Source of the DNA: CAIZIN01 sp964483025
GTDB lineage: Bacteria > Patescibacteriota > Minisyncoccia > Phycocordibacterales > CAIZIN01
Length of the DNA: 13,063 bases
Assembly: GCA_964483025.1 (NCBI GenBank)
Contig: CAYZZT010000020.1
Location: 1 to 13,063, forward strand
Reading direction: 5' to 3'
The notes under the pieces were generated by a model. The model worked only from the letters and a program-made list of their open reading frames with translations, was not told where the DNA came from and made no database searches. Position numbers and translations under genes: made by a program. This document shows positions 5,960 to 13,012 of the stretch, one piece after another (position 1 is the first letter of the stretch; each line of letters opens with the position of its first letter).

Positions 5960-5965
5960 ACTATA
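5960..5965 (-). promoter_or_regulatory. Possible -10 box of gatB, leaderless start
   Basis: TAATATAGT on the minus strand ends 4 bp before the chosen gatB ATG, so transcription would begin at or next to the start codon. No Shine-Dalgarno is present. The same layout is seen at secA and obg. It also supports the ATG at 5955 over the upstream one. Confidence 0.4.
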
Positions 5966-6091
5966 TTACACGACAGACCTCTTTTTTCAAAATCCAATAA
6001 ACGCACGCCTTATACACATAAGTAAATTCCAGCCCCTCCGACCCAATAAACCCCATTATCTTCTGTAATCAAAATAATTAAATAATTAATT

Positions 6092-6138
6092 TACTACAAT
6101 ATAAATATACCGGCCGGTATATTTATATTGTACTTAAA
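6092..6138 (+). repeat. Left palindromic inverted repeat
   Basis: The perfect palindrome spans 6095-6132: half-site TACAATATAAATATACCGG followed by its complement, centred on GGCC. The bases outside it (TAC before, CTTAAA after) are not palindromic but are shared with the right copy in inverted orientation. It lies about 140 bp upstream of gatB and 86 bp past the stop of the enclosed gene. Confidence 0.9.
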
Positions 6139-6224
6139 TTAACTACCCCACAGCAAACTAACGAGCTATATTTTAATTAAATCAATTTAATTTTAAGTAT
6201 CATCAATAAATCTCTAAATATTCT

Positions 6225-6752
6225 TTATCTGGCTTTAAGTTTAAAATGTTTTTTCAAAACTGCTTCATTTTCTATTTCTCCTGCCTTCATGTAAACAACC
6301 TCCTTCCCCATTTTATATTCTATTTTAATTATATAAATAAGACTCTTACAGTCATAAGGATAAACCCATAAGCTATTTTGTAACTTAACAAAACCAATAT
6401 CCTTAAGTGTGTTGCGTAATTTTAACCTTGAGGCTCGTGTTTTTTCAGGAATATCAAAAGAGACTACATGCCACTGTTTATTCCATTTAGCTGTTTTGCC
6501 AAAACCTTCCAATGCTTTGCCACCAAGTAACAAAAGTCCTTTTTTAGTTAACTGTGCCTTTCCTCCAACAATTTTAATACAACCAGAATATAGAAGCCTA
6601 TCAAAAGATTTTTTTACACTATATAGATCAGGGCGTTTTTTTCCAATAAAATATTGCAGTGCATTTGGTGCAACAATTGCAACACTAAGAACACCAGCTA
6701 CATAAAGAGATGTCAAAATAATTTTATTTATTTTTGTCGCTCTAACCTTCAT
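6225..6752 (-). CDS. Winged-helix protein with C-terminal Cas2-like/PaaX-like domain
   Basis: 175 residues. Positions 5-35 are hydrophobic (IILTSLYVAGVLSVAIVAPN); 40-76 look like a winged helix (VKKSFDRLLYSGCIKIV, then a wing and LTKKGLLLL). From about 93 the protein matches the Cas2 ferredoxin fold as found in PaaX C-termini: WHVVSFDIPEKTRASRLKLR, GFVKLQNSLWVYPY, and a final strand region. Asp100 is where Cas2 has its metal-binding Asp. Proteins of this layout are often labelled Cas2 in Patescibacteria lacking CRISPR; no cas1, array or adaptation gene is nearby. Likely a DNA-binding regulator or a nuclease acting on the flanking palindromes, one of which lies 52 bp upstream of its ATG. Function is uncertain. 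Confidence 0.8.
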   Translation of the reverse strand: MKVRATKINKIILTSLYVAGVLSVAIVAPNALQYFIGKKRPDLYSVKKSFDRLLYSGCIKIVGGKAQLTKKGLLLLGGKALEGFGKTAKWNKQWHVVSFDIPEKTRASRLKLRNTLKDIGFVKLQNSLWVYPYDCKSLIYIIKIEYKMGKEVVYMKAGEIENEAVLKKHFKLKAR

Positions 6753-6798
6753 TAGATAATTTTATTGAAATATTAATTAATTACTTATTTGAAATTAT

Positions 6799-6845
6799 TT
6801 TAAGTACAATATAAATATACCGGCCGGTATATTTATATTGTAGTA
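6799..6845 (-). repeat. Right palindromic inverted repeat
   Basis: Exact reverse complement of the left copy, with its perfect palindrome at 6805-6842. It lies between obg (ending at 6920) and the Cas2-like gene, in the probable promoter region of the latter, so it may be an autoregulatory operator as well as an element end. Confidence 0.9.
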
Positions 6846-6919
6846 TTAATATACACAAAAAACAAGAAAATCTTTACTTATCTTAAATGATGAATATTTT
6901 AATTTTTATATTTTATAAA

Positions 6920-7882
6920 CTATTTCTTTACAATTTTTACAAGAGTATCTGCAAGAGTTTTTAGGGATTCGTCGTCGAGGATTGAAACAGTGAGTACTTT
7001 GTGAGTTTTTGAATATTTTTTGACAAGCTCTTTCAAAGTCTTTTCATCAACCATATCTGATTTTGTAATCAAAATTATTTCTTCTTTTTTTGCCATTTCA
7101 GCATCAAATTTTTCAAGCTCTGCTCGCACTGTCTTATATGCGACTTCAAAATTTTTCGTATCAGCCGAGATGCAATGAAGCAAAAGATTTGTTCTCTTTA
7201 CATGACGTAAAAATTTATGCCCAAGCCCCTTCCCTTCAGCCGCTCCTTCAATAAGCCCCGGAACATCAGCCAAAATTACTCCGTAGAGCGAACCGAGATT
7301 TGGCTCAAGTGTTGTAAATTCAAAATTTCCAACTTTTGCTCGAGCATTTGTTATAGCATTTAAGAGAGATGATTTCCCCGCATTTGGAAGACCAATGATT
7401 CCTATATCAGCCACAAGTTCTAACTCAATATAAAAATCGGCATCCTCACCTTCTTTTCCTAAAGTAAATTCTTCAGGTGATATATTTTTTGAACCTTTAA
7501 AATGTTCATTCCCAAGTCCTCCTCGCCCACCTTCAAGAACTTTTATTTTCTCCCCGACCATGCGTAATTCATATTTTTTATCATGAGTAAGATCTGTAAT
7601 TATAGAACCGACAGGAACTGCGATTTCACAATCTGCACCATTTTCTCCATATAAAGATTTTCCACCTCCATCAGTACCACGCACCGCTTTAAAAAGTTTT
7701 TGATGTCTATAATTTGCAAGTAAAGCCAAATCAGAAGACGCAGAAAAATAAACGTCGCCTCCACGACCTCCATTTCCCCCAGCAGGACCAGAATATTCTT
7801 TACCTTTTTCGTGAAGCCAGCGCACTACTCCATCTCCTCCATCTCCAGCTTTCGCGTGTATTCGTATTTCATCAATAAACAT
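6920..7882 (-). CDS. obg: GTPase Obg/CgtA
   Basis: 320 residues. The glycine-rich Obg domain spans about 1-157 (KAGDGGDGVVRW, GPAGGNGGRGGDVYF, EGGRGGLGN). The G domain follows: G1 GLPNAGKS (164-171), G2 FTTLEP (T190/T191), G3 DVPG (206-209), G4 TKSD (273-276). Obg is an essential ribosome-associated GTPase that assists large-subunit maturation and stress signalling. G4 is usually NKxD, so Asn is replaced by Thr; Lys and the guanine-contacting Asp are kept. There is no C-terminal OCT domain, as in many short homologues. The ATG is fixed by the conserved MFIDEIRIHAKAGDGG start. It lies 32 bp downstream of the MYG1-family gene; a TATAAT sits 9 bp before its ATG. Confidence 0.97.
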   Translation of the reverse strand: MFIDEIRIHAKAGDGGDGVVRWLHEKGKEYSGPAGGNGGRGGDVYFSASSDLALLANYRHQKLFKAVRGTDGGGKSLYGENGADCEIAVPVGSIITDLTHDKKYELRMVGEKIKVLEGGRGGLGNEHFKGSKNISPEEFTLGKEGEDADFYIELELVADIGIIGLPNAGKSSLLNAITNARAKVGNFEFTTLEPNLGSLYGVILADVPGLIEGAAEGKGLGHKFLRHVKRTNLLLHCISADTKNFEVAYKTVRAELEKFDAEMAKKEEIILITKSDMVDEKTLKELVKKYSKTHKVLTVSILDDESLKTLADTLVKIVKK

Positions 7883-7891
7883 AGTTTTTGA

Positions 7892-7897
7892 ATTATA
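7892..7897 (-). promoter_or_regulatory. Possible -10 box of obg, near-leaderless start
   Basis: AATATAAT on the minus strand is separated by 9 bp from the obg ATG, inside the 32-bp gap after the MYG1-family gene. No Shine-Dalgarno and no clear -35. The AT-rich spacer means chance is possible. Confidence 0.35.
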
Positions 7898-7914
7898 TTA
7901 AAATAAACATCACC

Positions 7915-8799
7915 TTATGCCATAACCGCTAATTCTGCAAGTTTTATTGCACCCTCTTTAGAATTTGCAACTGCTAGAAAAAGATTTTTGTGGCAAAAAA
8001 CAGCATCTGGAACTCCTGAAATTTCTGCAAATTCAGCGTCTTTTTTTGCACTCCAAGCTTTTGGTAAATCTTTTCTATTTACAAAACTTCTTGAATCATC
8101 CCTCACCGTTTCTAAAGACCATTTATTATCTATAATTCTGGGTCGTATAAAATACAAAGGTTCTGGATGTCTTGAAAGAAAATCACAAGCCGGATATTGC
8201 CCATCTAAAACAATAATTCGTTTATCCTCTGCATTTTCATATGCTTTTTCTACAAAATCTTTTGCTTCTACTTTTGCACGGACCCGCATAATCTCTCTGG
8301 CCAAAAGAGCTTTTGTAAATCTTACCAACTCTGCAAAAGCAACATCCAGATCTCTATCTTCTTCTTTCCACGTAGAAACAAAAGCATTCACAAGACTATC
8401 AAAACCGTAAACATTTATATTTTCAAATTTTGTAAAAAAAACACCAAATCCATTATCTGTAGCGTCGAGATAAGATACCATATCTTTATCTATAATTTTA
8501 GCCACCTCCAAACTTCCACAAAGTTTTTCACCATATGTTTTCCACACAAGCCCGAAGGACGCATAAGGTATTCCGTTTTCTCTTTCTCCCGCACCCTCTT
8601 CTTGGTGATGATCAAAACGATTTTTTTTCTCATCAAAAACCCCACCCACATCTACCACAAAATCTGCTTTGGCAAGCAATTCAATGTCTCTTGTGCGAAT
8701 AACTTCAATTGGCCCATCTATAAGAAGTGCCAGAGCGGAAACCGCACACACATCATCCGCATGAAATTTACCATCGTGAGTTGCAATTATTTTTGTCAT
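7915..8799 (-). CDS. MYG1/UPF0160 family DHH-type metal-dependent protein
   Basis: With the start at 8799 the protein has 294 residues. It opens MTKIIATHDGKFHADDV, carrying the family metal motif (His8, Asp9, His13, Asp15, Asp16), then VVDVGGVFDEKKNRFDHHQ with the DHH triad at 63-65, and IPYASFGLVWKTYG. This is the MYG1 family, related to DHH phosphoesterases; eukaryotic MYG1 is reported as a 3'-5' RNA exonuclease. A bacterial role in RNA turnover is inferred. An ATG at 8868 would add 23 residues unlike the family, and the conserved N-terminus favours 8799. Upstream AAGGAAA is about 20 bp away, too far for a good Shine-Dalgarno. obg follows 32 bp downstream. Confidence 0.9.
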   Translation of the reverse strand: MTKIIATHDGKFHADDVCAVSALALLIDGPIEVIRTRDIELLAKADFVVDVGGVFDEKKNRFDHHQEEGAGERENGIPYASFGLVWKTYGEKLCGSLEVAKIIDKDMVSYLDATDNGFGVFFTKFENINVYGFDSLVNAFVSTWKEEDRDLDVAFAELVRFTKALLAREIMRVRAKVEAKDFVEKAYENAEDKRIIVLDGQYPACDFLSRHPEPLYFIRPRIIDNKWSLETVRDDSRSFVNRKDLPKAWSAKKDAEFAEISGVPDAVFCHKNLFLAVANSKEGAIKLAELAVMA

Positions 8800-8890
8800 A
8801 TTATTTAATTTTTTAATTTCCTTTATAATCAATCTGATAATACTTACAAAATAAAGGCAAACAGGCACATTAATTCCTGTCCCCCCGCAT

Positions 8891-9078
8891 TGTCATCCTC
8901 GAGTACTCTCGGGGATCCAAGTTCTGTATTCAAAATATTGTTTAAATACTTAAATTCAGGACTTGGATCCCCATGTATTATTCTGGTAAATAATCATGTA
9001 GGCCTCGCCTCGCGCCGTCGCGCTCCGGCCTTGCGAAAGCATACCCATGCTTTCTCACCCGCATTCGCGAGGATGACA
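8891..9078. repeat. REP-like repeat, copy 2, with an 88-bp insertion
   Basis: Ends TGTCATCCTCG and CGAGGATGACA are perfect 11-bp inverted repeats. Inside, GGGGATCCAAG near 8911 and CTTGGATCCCC near 8962 form a second inverted pair. In copy 1 (2164-2236) GGATCCCC runs directly into GCATTCGCGAGG; here 88 bp (8973-9060) separate them. The inserted part has its own hairpins, ATTATT/AATAAT (8977-8994) and GAAAGCAT/ATGCTTTC (9035-9054), around a GC-rich centre. It fills most of the gap between the MYG1-family gene and the two-helix protein. Confidence 0.75.
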
Positions 9079-9095
9079 CAAGAGAGGTATTTACC

Positions 9096-9143
9096 AATTC
9101 GTGTCATTCGTCTTATTTATTCGTGTATTAGTGTCGTGTTCTA
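9096..9143. repeat. ATTCGTGT micro-repeat block next to a stop codon
   Basis: ATTCGTGT and variants (ATTCGTCT, ATTAGTGT) recur with irregular spacing over about 45 bp. The block begins on the coding strand directly at the TAG stop of the two-helix membrane protein. No coding or RNA role is apparent. Confidence 0.5.
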
Positions 9144-9554
9144 CTTTAGTTCTAAGTCATCCTTTATTTCTGAAATTTCTGTCTCAATTTTTGAAATTTT
9201 GTTCTCAATCCTATTTATTTGAACCTCTTCTTCTTTGACTTCTTTTTCTGTCTTTTCAGTAAGTTTCTTTTCTTGCTTCAAACCTGAAATCAAAATCGTA
9301 TCTCCAATAAAAAAAGAAACAAAAAGCCCAATCAATAACATTAGTATGATTGTCCAAATAATTGTAATAGGTTCATAAAACAAAAACCCTAAAATTCCAC
9401 CCCTGCTTTCTAAAATATCACCTGTTTGCCAAACCCCCCTCCAAAAAAGTACAACCAAAATACCACCCAAAATCGCATAACCAATGGGTGCCCTACTAAA
9501 ATACCCACGAATGTGGTCCTCTAAATGATCAAAAAAATTAATTATTTTATTCAT
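9141..9554 (-). CDS. Two-helix membrane protein with C-terminal coiled coil, function unknown
   Basis: 137 residues, not recognised. After MNKIINFFDHLEDHIRGYF come two hydrophobic segments, about 24-40 (PIGYAILGGILVVLFW) and 62-86 (ITIIWTIILMLLIGLFVSFFIG). Residues 93-137 are highly charged with heptad-like hydrophobics (INRIENKISKIETEISEIKDDL), a likely coiled coil in the cytoplasm. It follows the DedA-family gene by 38 bp and is probably the last gene of the secA transcript. AGAAGG directly abuts the ATG, too close for a normal Shine-Dalgarno. The stop codon borders a micro-repeat block. It may be a scaffold or partner of a membrane complex, but the sequence does not say which. Confidence 0.8.
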   Translation of the reverse strand: MNKIINFFDHLEDHIRGYFSRAPIGYAILGGILVVLFWRGVWQTGDILESRGGILGFLFYEPITIIWTIILMLLIGLFVSFFIGDTILISGLKQEKKLTEKTEKEVKEEEVQINRIENKISKIETEISEIKDDLELK

Positions 9555-9592
9555 CCTTCTAAGTGTATTTATAAGTAATTACAGTCATTATA

Positions 9593-10282
9593 TCAGTTTT
9601 TTTCATTTTTACTTGTCCTCCTAAATTTTGTAATCAAAAGTTTGGATGGATATTTTTTTATTAAAAACCAAACCAAAAATACAATAACTGCAATTATTGA
9701 TACTATAAAAATCCTTCGCTCATACTGAACAAAAAATTTAGAATATATCTTATATGTACTTCCTAAATACCATCCGAGCATTGCATAAATCGAACCTCGC
9801 ACAAAGGAACCTAAAAATGTTGCCACGGTATAACGAAATGTGTTCACTCTCAAAAGTCCACAAGTTGCATTTATTAAAATGTTTGGAATAAGTGGAGTTG
9901 CACGAACAATAAATATATACAAACCCTCTCTTTTTGTTTTTTGTAAATGATTATGATATTTTTCTACAGCCTCCCATGATAGCCCAAAATATTTCCCGAT
10001 TTTTTCTATTGCGGGTTTACCCCCAAAATATACAATAGAATAAATTACAAAGGAACCCAGTGTTACGCCAAGGGCTTCTGGTAAAGATATTAAGAATAAT
10101 ATTTTAAAAACAAGAGTAAAAGAAAAAGATAAATGATCTACAAGCCAAAAACTAGCCCCTAAAATCATCCCAACAGAAGGAAAAGGACCTACCACTTCAC
10201 CAATAAAGGATCCCAAAAATACACCCATTGAACCTAATGGCACTAGACTATTTTGTGCAAAATGTACAAGTGATGAGAACAT
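9593..10282 (-). CDS. DedA/VTT-domain membrane protein
   Basis: 229 residues with about five or six hydrophobic segments. VTT (SNARE-associated/DedA) features: an N-terminal re-entrant region with IGEVVGPFPSVGMILGAS (28-45), LGVTLGSFVIYSIVYFGGKPAI, a charged segment WEAVEKYHNHLQKTKREG, then IFIVRATPLIPNILINATCGLLRVNTFRYTVATFLGSFVRG, with Arg and Pro where the family has RFxPxxR. The family contributes to envelope integrity and lipid-carrier or phospholipid flipping; the substrate here is unknown. It starts 2 bp after the secA stop, with AGGA about 9 bp before the ATG inside the secA end, so translational coupling is likely. The C-terminal helix ends in a basic tail (KKYPSKLLITKFRR). Confidence 0.88.
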   Translation of the reverse strand: MFSSLVHFAQNSLVPLGSMGVFLGSFIGEVVGPFPSVGMILGASFWLVDHLSFSFTLVFKILFLISLPEALGVTLGSFVIYSIVYFGGKPAIEKIGKYFGLSWEAVEKYHNHLQKTKREGLYIFIVRATPLIPNILINATCGLLRVNTFRYTVATFLGSFVRGSIYAMLGWYLGSTYKIYSKFFVQYERRIFIVSIIAVIVFLVWFLIKKYPSKLLITKFRRTSKNEKN

Positions 10283-10284
10283 TT

Positions 10285-12762
10285 TTATTCATCCTGTCCG
10301 TGGCACTTTTTATATTTTTTACCTGAGCCACAAGGGCAAGGGTCATTTCGACCAATTTTGTTTGCTCCATTTGTAATTTGTTTTGGCATAGAAGATCCTT
10401 TATTTTCTGCAGTTACAATTTCTGCTTGTCTTACCACAGCTTTCATTCTTTCTTCTTCCTGTTTGAAAGCATTTGAAACAACGTGCGGAATAAGCTTTAT
10501 TACCTGATCCATGATTGAAACTTGTAAATCTTTGAAAAGTTGTAAACTTTCTCTTTTATATTCTATCAAAGGATCTCTTTGCCCATACGCTCGCAAGTTA
10601 ACAGAGCCACGCAAATAATCCATCATTTCTAAATGGTCTACCCAGAAGAGATCGATACTTTGTAAAATCAAACGTCGCAAAACAGAAATAAAATCCTCAT
10701 CCCCCATCTCTGTTCGCTTTGCAGAAATCATTTCAGATTCCTCATCTGTTGCAAAAGCCATTATTTCTACATATTCTGCTTCCAAATTTTCTTTTTCTCC
10801 CATAAGCACTTTATAACGTCTTCCATAAATTGCTGTTCTTTGATGATTAAGAACATTATCATATTCAAGCACATGCTTTCTTGCGTCAAAGTTAAATCCT
10901 TCAATTTTTGTTTGTGCATTTTCTAAAGCACGAGTGATAAATCCATTTTCAATTGGTTCATCTTCTGGAATATTTAATTTAGCCATCATTTTCTTTACAG
11001 TATCAGATGCAAATATTCGCATTAAAGAATCTTCAAGAGATACAAAAAACTGTGTTGCCCCTGGGTCACCCTGCCTTCCTGCACGACCTCTAAGTTGATT
11101 ATCGATTCTTCTTGCGTCATGTCTTTCTGTACCCAAAACAAAGAGCCCCCCCTTCTCTATTACTTCAAGGGCTTTTTCTTTTTCAAATGGAATACCTCCA
11201 AGTTTAATATCGACACCACGACCCGCCATGTTTGTAGCAATTGTAACTGCATTTTTTCGTCCAGCATTAGCAATAATCTCTCCTTCTTTTTCATGATTTT
11301 TTGCATTAAGTAAAGTATGTGGGACACCTTGCTGTGTTAAAAATTGTGAAAGTAATTCATTTTTTTCAATAGAAACAGTACCCACCAAAACAGGTTGTCC
11401 GTTTAAATTAAGTTCCTTAACTTTTTTTGCTATTGCCTTAAATTTTCCAATTTCAGTTTGAAAAATTAAATCATTAAAATCTTTTCTGTCTATGGGCTTG
11501 TTTGTGGGGACGGCCACCACCTCAAGTCCATATACTTTGAAAAATTCTTCCTCGCTTGTTTTACCAGTACCAGTCATACCACCAAGTTTTTTATACATTC
11601 TAAAATAATTTTGATAAGTGATGGAAGCAAATGTGCGAGATTCTTTTTGTACTTCTACACCTTCTTTTGCCTCAATAGCCTGGTGCAAACCCTCAGACCA
11701 TCTTCGCCCAGGCTGTAAACGCCCAGTAAACTCGTCCACAATCACAATTTCCCCATCACGCACAACATAATCTTTATCAAGAGAATACAAAGCTTTGGCT
11801 CGAACAGCAGTTTCAAGATGGTGTACATATTTAATACCCATTTCAGTATAAATATTTTCCACTCCTAACATTCTTTCTGCTTTTGCAATACCTTCTGGTG
11901 TAAGCTGTATTGCTTTAAGTTTTTCATCCACAGTAAAATCTTCCTCCCTATTAAATTGTCTAGATATACCAGCAAACTTTATATACAAATCCTCAGACTC
12001 AACTGTTGGAGCAGAAATAATAAGCGGAGTTCTGGCCTCATCAATTAATATAGAGTCAATTTCATCCACAACAGCATAATTTAATTCTCGCTGACGTAAA
12101 TCTTTTTGTTCATATTCAATATTGTCTCGCAAATAGTCGAAACCAAATTCGCTATTTGTTCCATAAGTAATGTCAGCCATATATGCATCGTGTCTCGTGC
12201 ACGGTCTCAAAAATTCATATTTTATTTTATAAGAACCAATTTGATCCCTTTCATTATCAGCTTCTTTATGTGCGGGATCATATATATATGAAGAATCATG
12301 ATTAATAACAGCTACAGAAAGACCGAGTAAAGAATATACTTGGCCCATCCACACAGCATCACGTCGTGCAAGATAATCATTCACTGTCACAACGTGGACC
12401 CCCTTACTTGTTAATGCATTTAAATATACAGGCAGAGTTGCAACAAGAGTTTTTCCTTCTCCTGTACGCATTTCAGCGATTTTATGATCATTAAGAAGTA
12501 TTCCTCCAATAAGTTGAACATCATAATGTCTTTCTTGTAGAGTACGACGAGAGGCTTCTCTTACCAAAGCAAAACCCCGTGCCAAAACTTCATTAAGTTC
12601 GGCCCCATCTACAAGTTCCTTTTTCAATTCCTCTGTTTTCTCTTTTAGTTGTGTGTCAGAAAGATTAACCAGACCTGTTTCTAGAGCGTTGATTTCTTCA
12701 ACGGTTTTGGCGTATTTCTTTATTAATTTTTCATCTTTGTCTCCAAATATCCATTTCAGCAT
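10285..12762 (-). CDS. secA: Preprotein translocase ATPase SecA
   Basis: 825 residues. Order: EMRTGEGKT Walker A (97-105), VVTVNDYLARRDA, DITYGTNSEFGFDYLRDN, DEAD-type VVDEIDSILIDEARTPLIIS (231-250), GMTGT, ATNMAGRGVDI, LRGRAGRQGDPG, and a C-terminal zinc motif CPC...CH (C809, C811, C820, H821). SecA drives secretion of preproteins through SecYEG. The first nucleotide domain has about 35 extra residues at 156-193 (ending FLRPCTRHDAY), a variant I associate with Patescibacteria and some other phyla. Between NHQRTAIYGRR and FWVDHLEMMDYLR the helical scaffold is roughly 60 residues shorter than in Bacillus SecA. The start is the first ATG, matching the family N-terminus. DedA-family and two-helix genes follow. 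Confidence 0.98.
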   Translation of the reverse strand: MLKWIFGDKDEKLIKKYAKTVEEINALETGLVNLSDTQLKEKTEELKKELVDGAELNEVLARGFALVREASRRTLQERHYDVQLIGGILLNDHKIAEMRTGEGKTLVATLPVYLNALTSKGVHVVTVNDYLARRDAVWMGQVYSLLGLSVAVINHDSSYIYDPAHKEADNERDQIGSYKIKYEFLRPCTRHDAYMADITYGTNSEFGFDYLRDNIEYEQKDLRQRELNYAVVDEIDSILIDEARTPLIISAPTVESEDLYIKFAGISRQFNREEDFTVDEKLKAIQLTPEGIAKAERMLGVENIYTEMGIKYVHHLETAVRAKALYSLDKDYVVRDGEIVIVDEFTGRLQPGRRWSEGLHQAIEAKEGVEVQKESRTFASITYQNYFRMYKKLGGMTGTGKTSEEEFFKVYGLEVVAVPTNKPIDRKDFNDLIFQTEIGKFKAIAKKVKELNLNGQPVLVGTVSIEKNELLSQFLTQQGVPHTLLNAKNHEKEGEIIANAGRKNAVTIATNMAGRGVDIKLGGIPFEKEKALEVIEKGGLFVLGTERHDARRIDNQLRGRAGRQGDPGATQFFVSLEDSLMRIFASDTVKKMMAKLNIPEDEPIENGFITRALENAQTKIEGFNFDARKHVLEYDNVLNHQRTAIYGRRYKVLMGEKENLEAEYVEIMAFATDEESEMISAKRTEMGDEDFISVLRRLILQSIDLFWVDHLEMMDYLRGSVNLRAYGQRDPLIEYKRESLQLFKDLQVSIMDQVIKLIPHVVSNAFKQEEERMKAVVRQAEIVTAENKGSSMPKQITNGANKIGRNDPCPCGSGKKYKKCHGQDE

Positions 12763-12768
12763 AGTTTC

Positions 12769-12774
12769 ATTATA
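12769..12774 (-). promoter_or_regulatory. Possible -10 box of secA, leaderless start
   Basis: TGCTAATATAAT on the minus strand ends 6 bp before the secA ATG. Transcription would start at about the ATG. TG upstream resembles an extended -10. No Shine-Dalgarno is seen. A hairpin GAGCTG-GGTA-CAGCTC (12789-12804) covers the usual -35 area. Confidence 0.45.
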
Positions 12775-12814
12775 TTAGCAGAAATATAGAGCTGGGTACA
12801 GCTCTCGCAAACTT

Positions 12815-12842
12815 ACGCAGACTAGACGCAGACGACGCAGAC
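12815..12842. repeat. ACGCAGAC tandem units upstream of secA
   Basis: ACGCAGAC appears three times within 28 bp with TAG or G between units. The same unit builds the coding repeats inside gap and gatB. Here it is non-coding and reversed relative to the direction of secA. Confidence 0.7.
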
Positions 12843-12873
12843 ATGAATTCAGAATTCGTATTGATGCCCCCTC

Positions 12874-13005
12874 TGTCATTCCGGCGAAGGTTGAAATTGG
12901 GATGGGACCCAATTTCAAAAGCTTTTCAGAATTTTTGTGAGTGAAGCGAAACAAAAAGTCGAAAAGGTGTACAGCGACAGTAGGTCGGGAAATTCCAGTC
13001 TCGCA
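12874..13005. repeat. REP-like repeat, copy 3, carrying structured motif B in its loop
   Basis: The left part TGTCATTCCGGCGAAGG and the right part GGGAAATTCCAGTCT look like two halves of the REP hairpin of copy 1 (TGTCATTCCCGC...GCGGGAATCCAGTCT). About 97 bp of the three-hairpin motif lie between them. This region, with copy 4 and the GCAGAC units, fills the 301 bp upstream of secA; no gene is seen there. Confidence 0.6.
12893..12989 (+). other. Three-hairpin structured motif, copy B
   Basis: The order is hairpin GAAATTGGG/CCCAATTTC, linker AAGCTTTT (12919-12926), hairpin GAATTTTTGT/ACAAAAAGTC (12929-12960, one mismatch), linker AAAAGGTGTACAG (12962-12974), hairpin CGAC/GTCG, GG. Linkers are identical to copy A at 4265-4354 while the stems differ yet still pair. 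Confidence 0.5.
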
Positions 13006-13012
13006 TCAGTAT

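Larger units (their letters stand above)
6092..6845. mobile_element. Putative element: Cas2-like gene between 47-bp perfect inverted repeats
   Basis: Sequence 6092-6138 is the exact reverse complement of 6799-6845 (47 of 47), and the single gene between them is the winged-helix/Cas2-like protein. Each inverted repeat contains a 38-bp perfect palindrome, so each end could form a long hairpin. Possible target duplication TTAAT lies at 6086-6090 and 6846-6850, but one extra T on the left and the AT-rich context make this weak. No recognised transposase is present. The alternative is a pair of operators controlling gatB and the enclosed gene. Confidence 0.45.

Noticed and set aside
5956..6006. 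Upstream ATG at 6006 as the gatB start
   Set aside because: It adds 17 residues unlike GatB N-termini, and the putative -10 box lies inside that extension.
6010..6018. TTATACACA, a match to the DnaA-box consensus
   Set aside because: Single site in AT-rich DNA with no cluster, dnaA/dnaN neighbours or unwinding region; chance is likely.
6225..6752. Part of a CRISPR-Cas adaptation module
   Set aside because: No cas1, effector gene, or array of regularly spaced direct repeats is in the window, and the N-terminal winged helix points to the PaaX-like group.
7988..8410. Plus-strand open frame of 140 codons opposite the MYG1-family gene
   Set aside because: Antisense shadow of a well-supported conserved gene, with no start signals or recognisable motifs.
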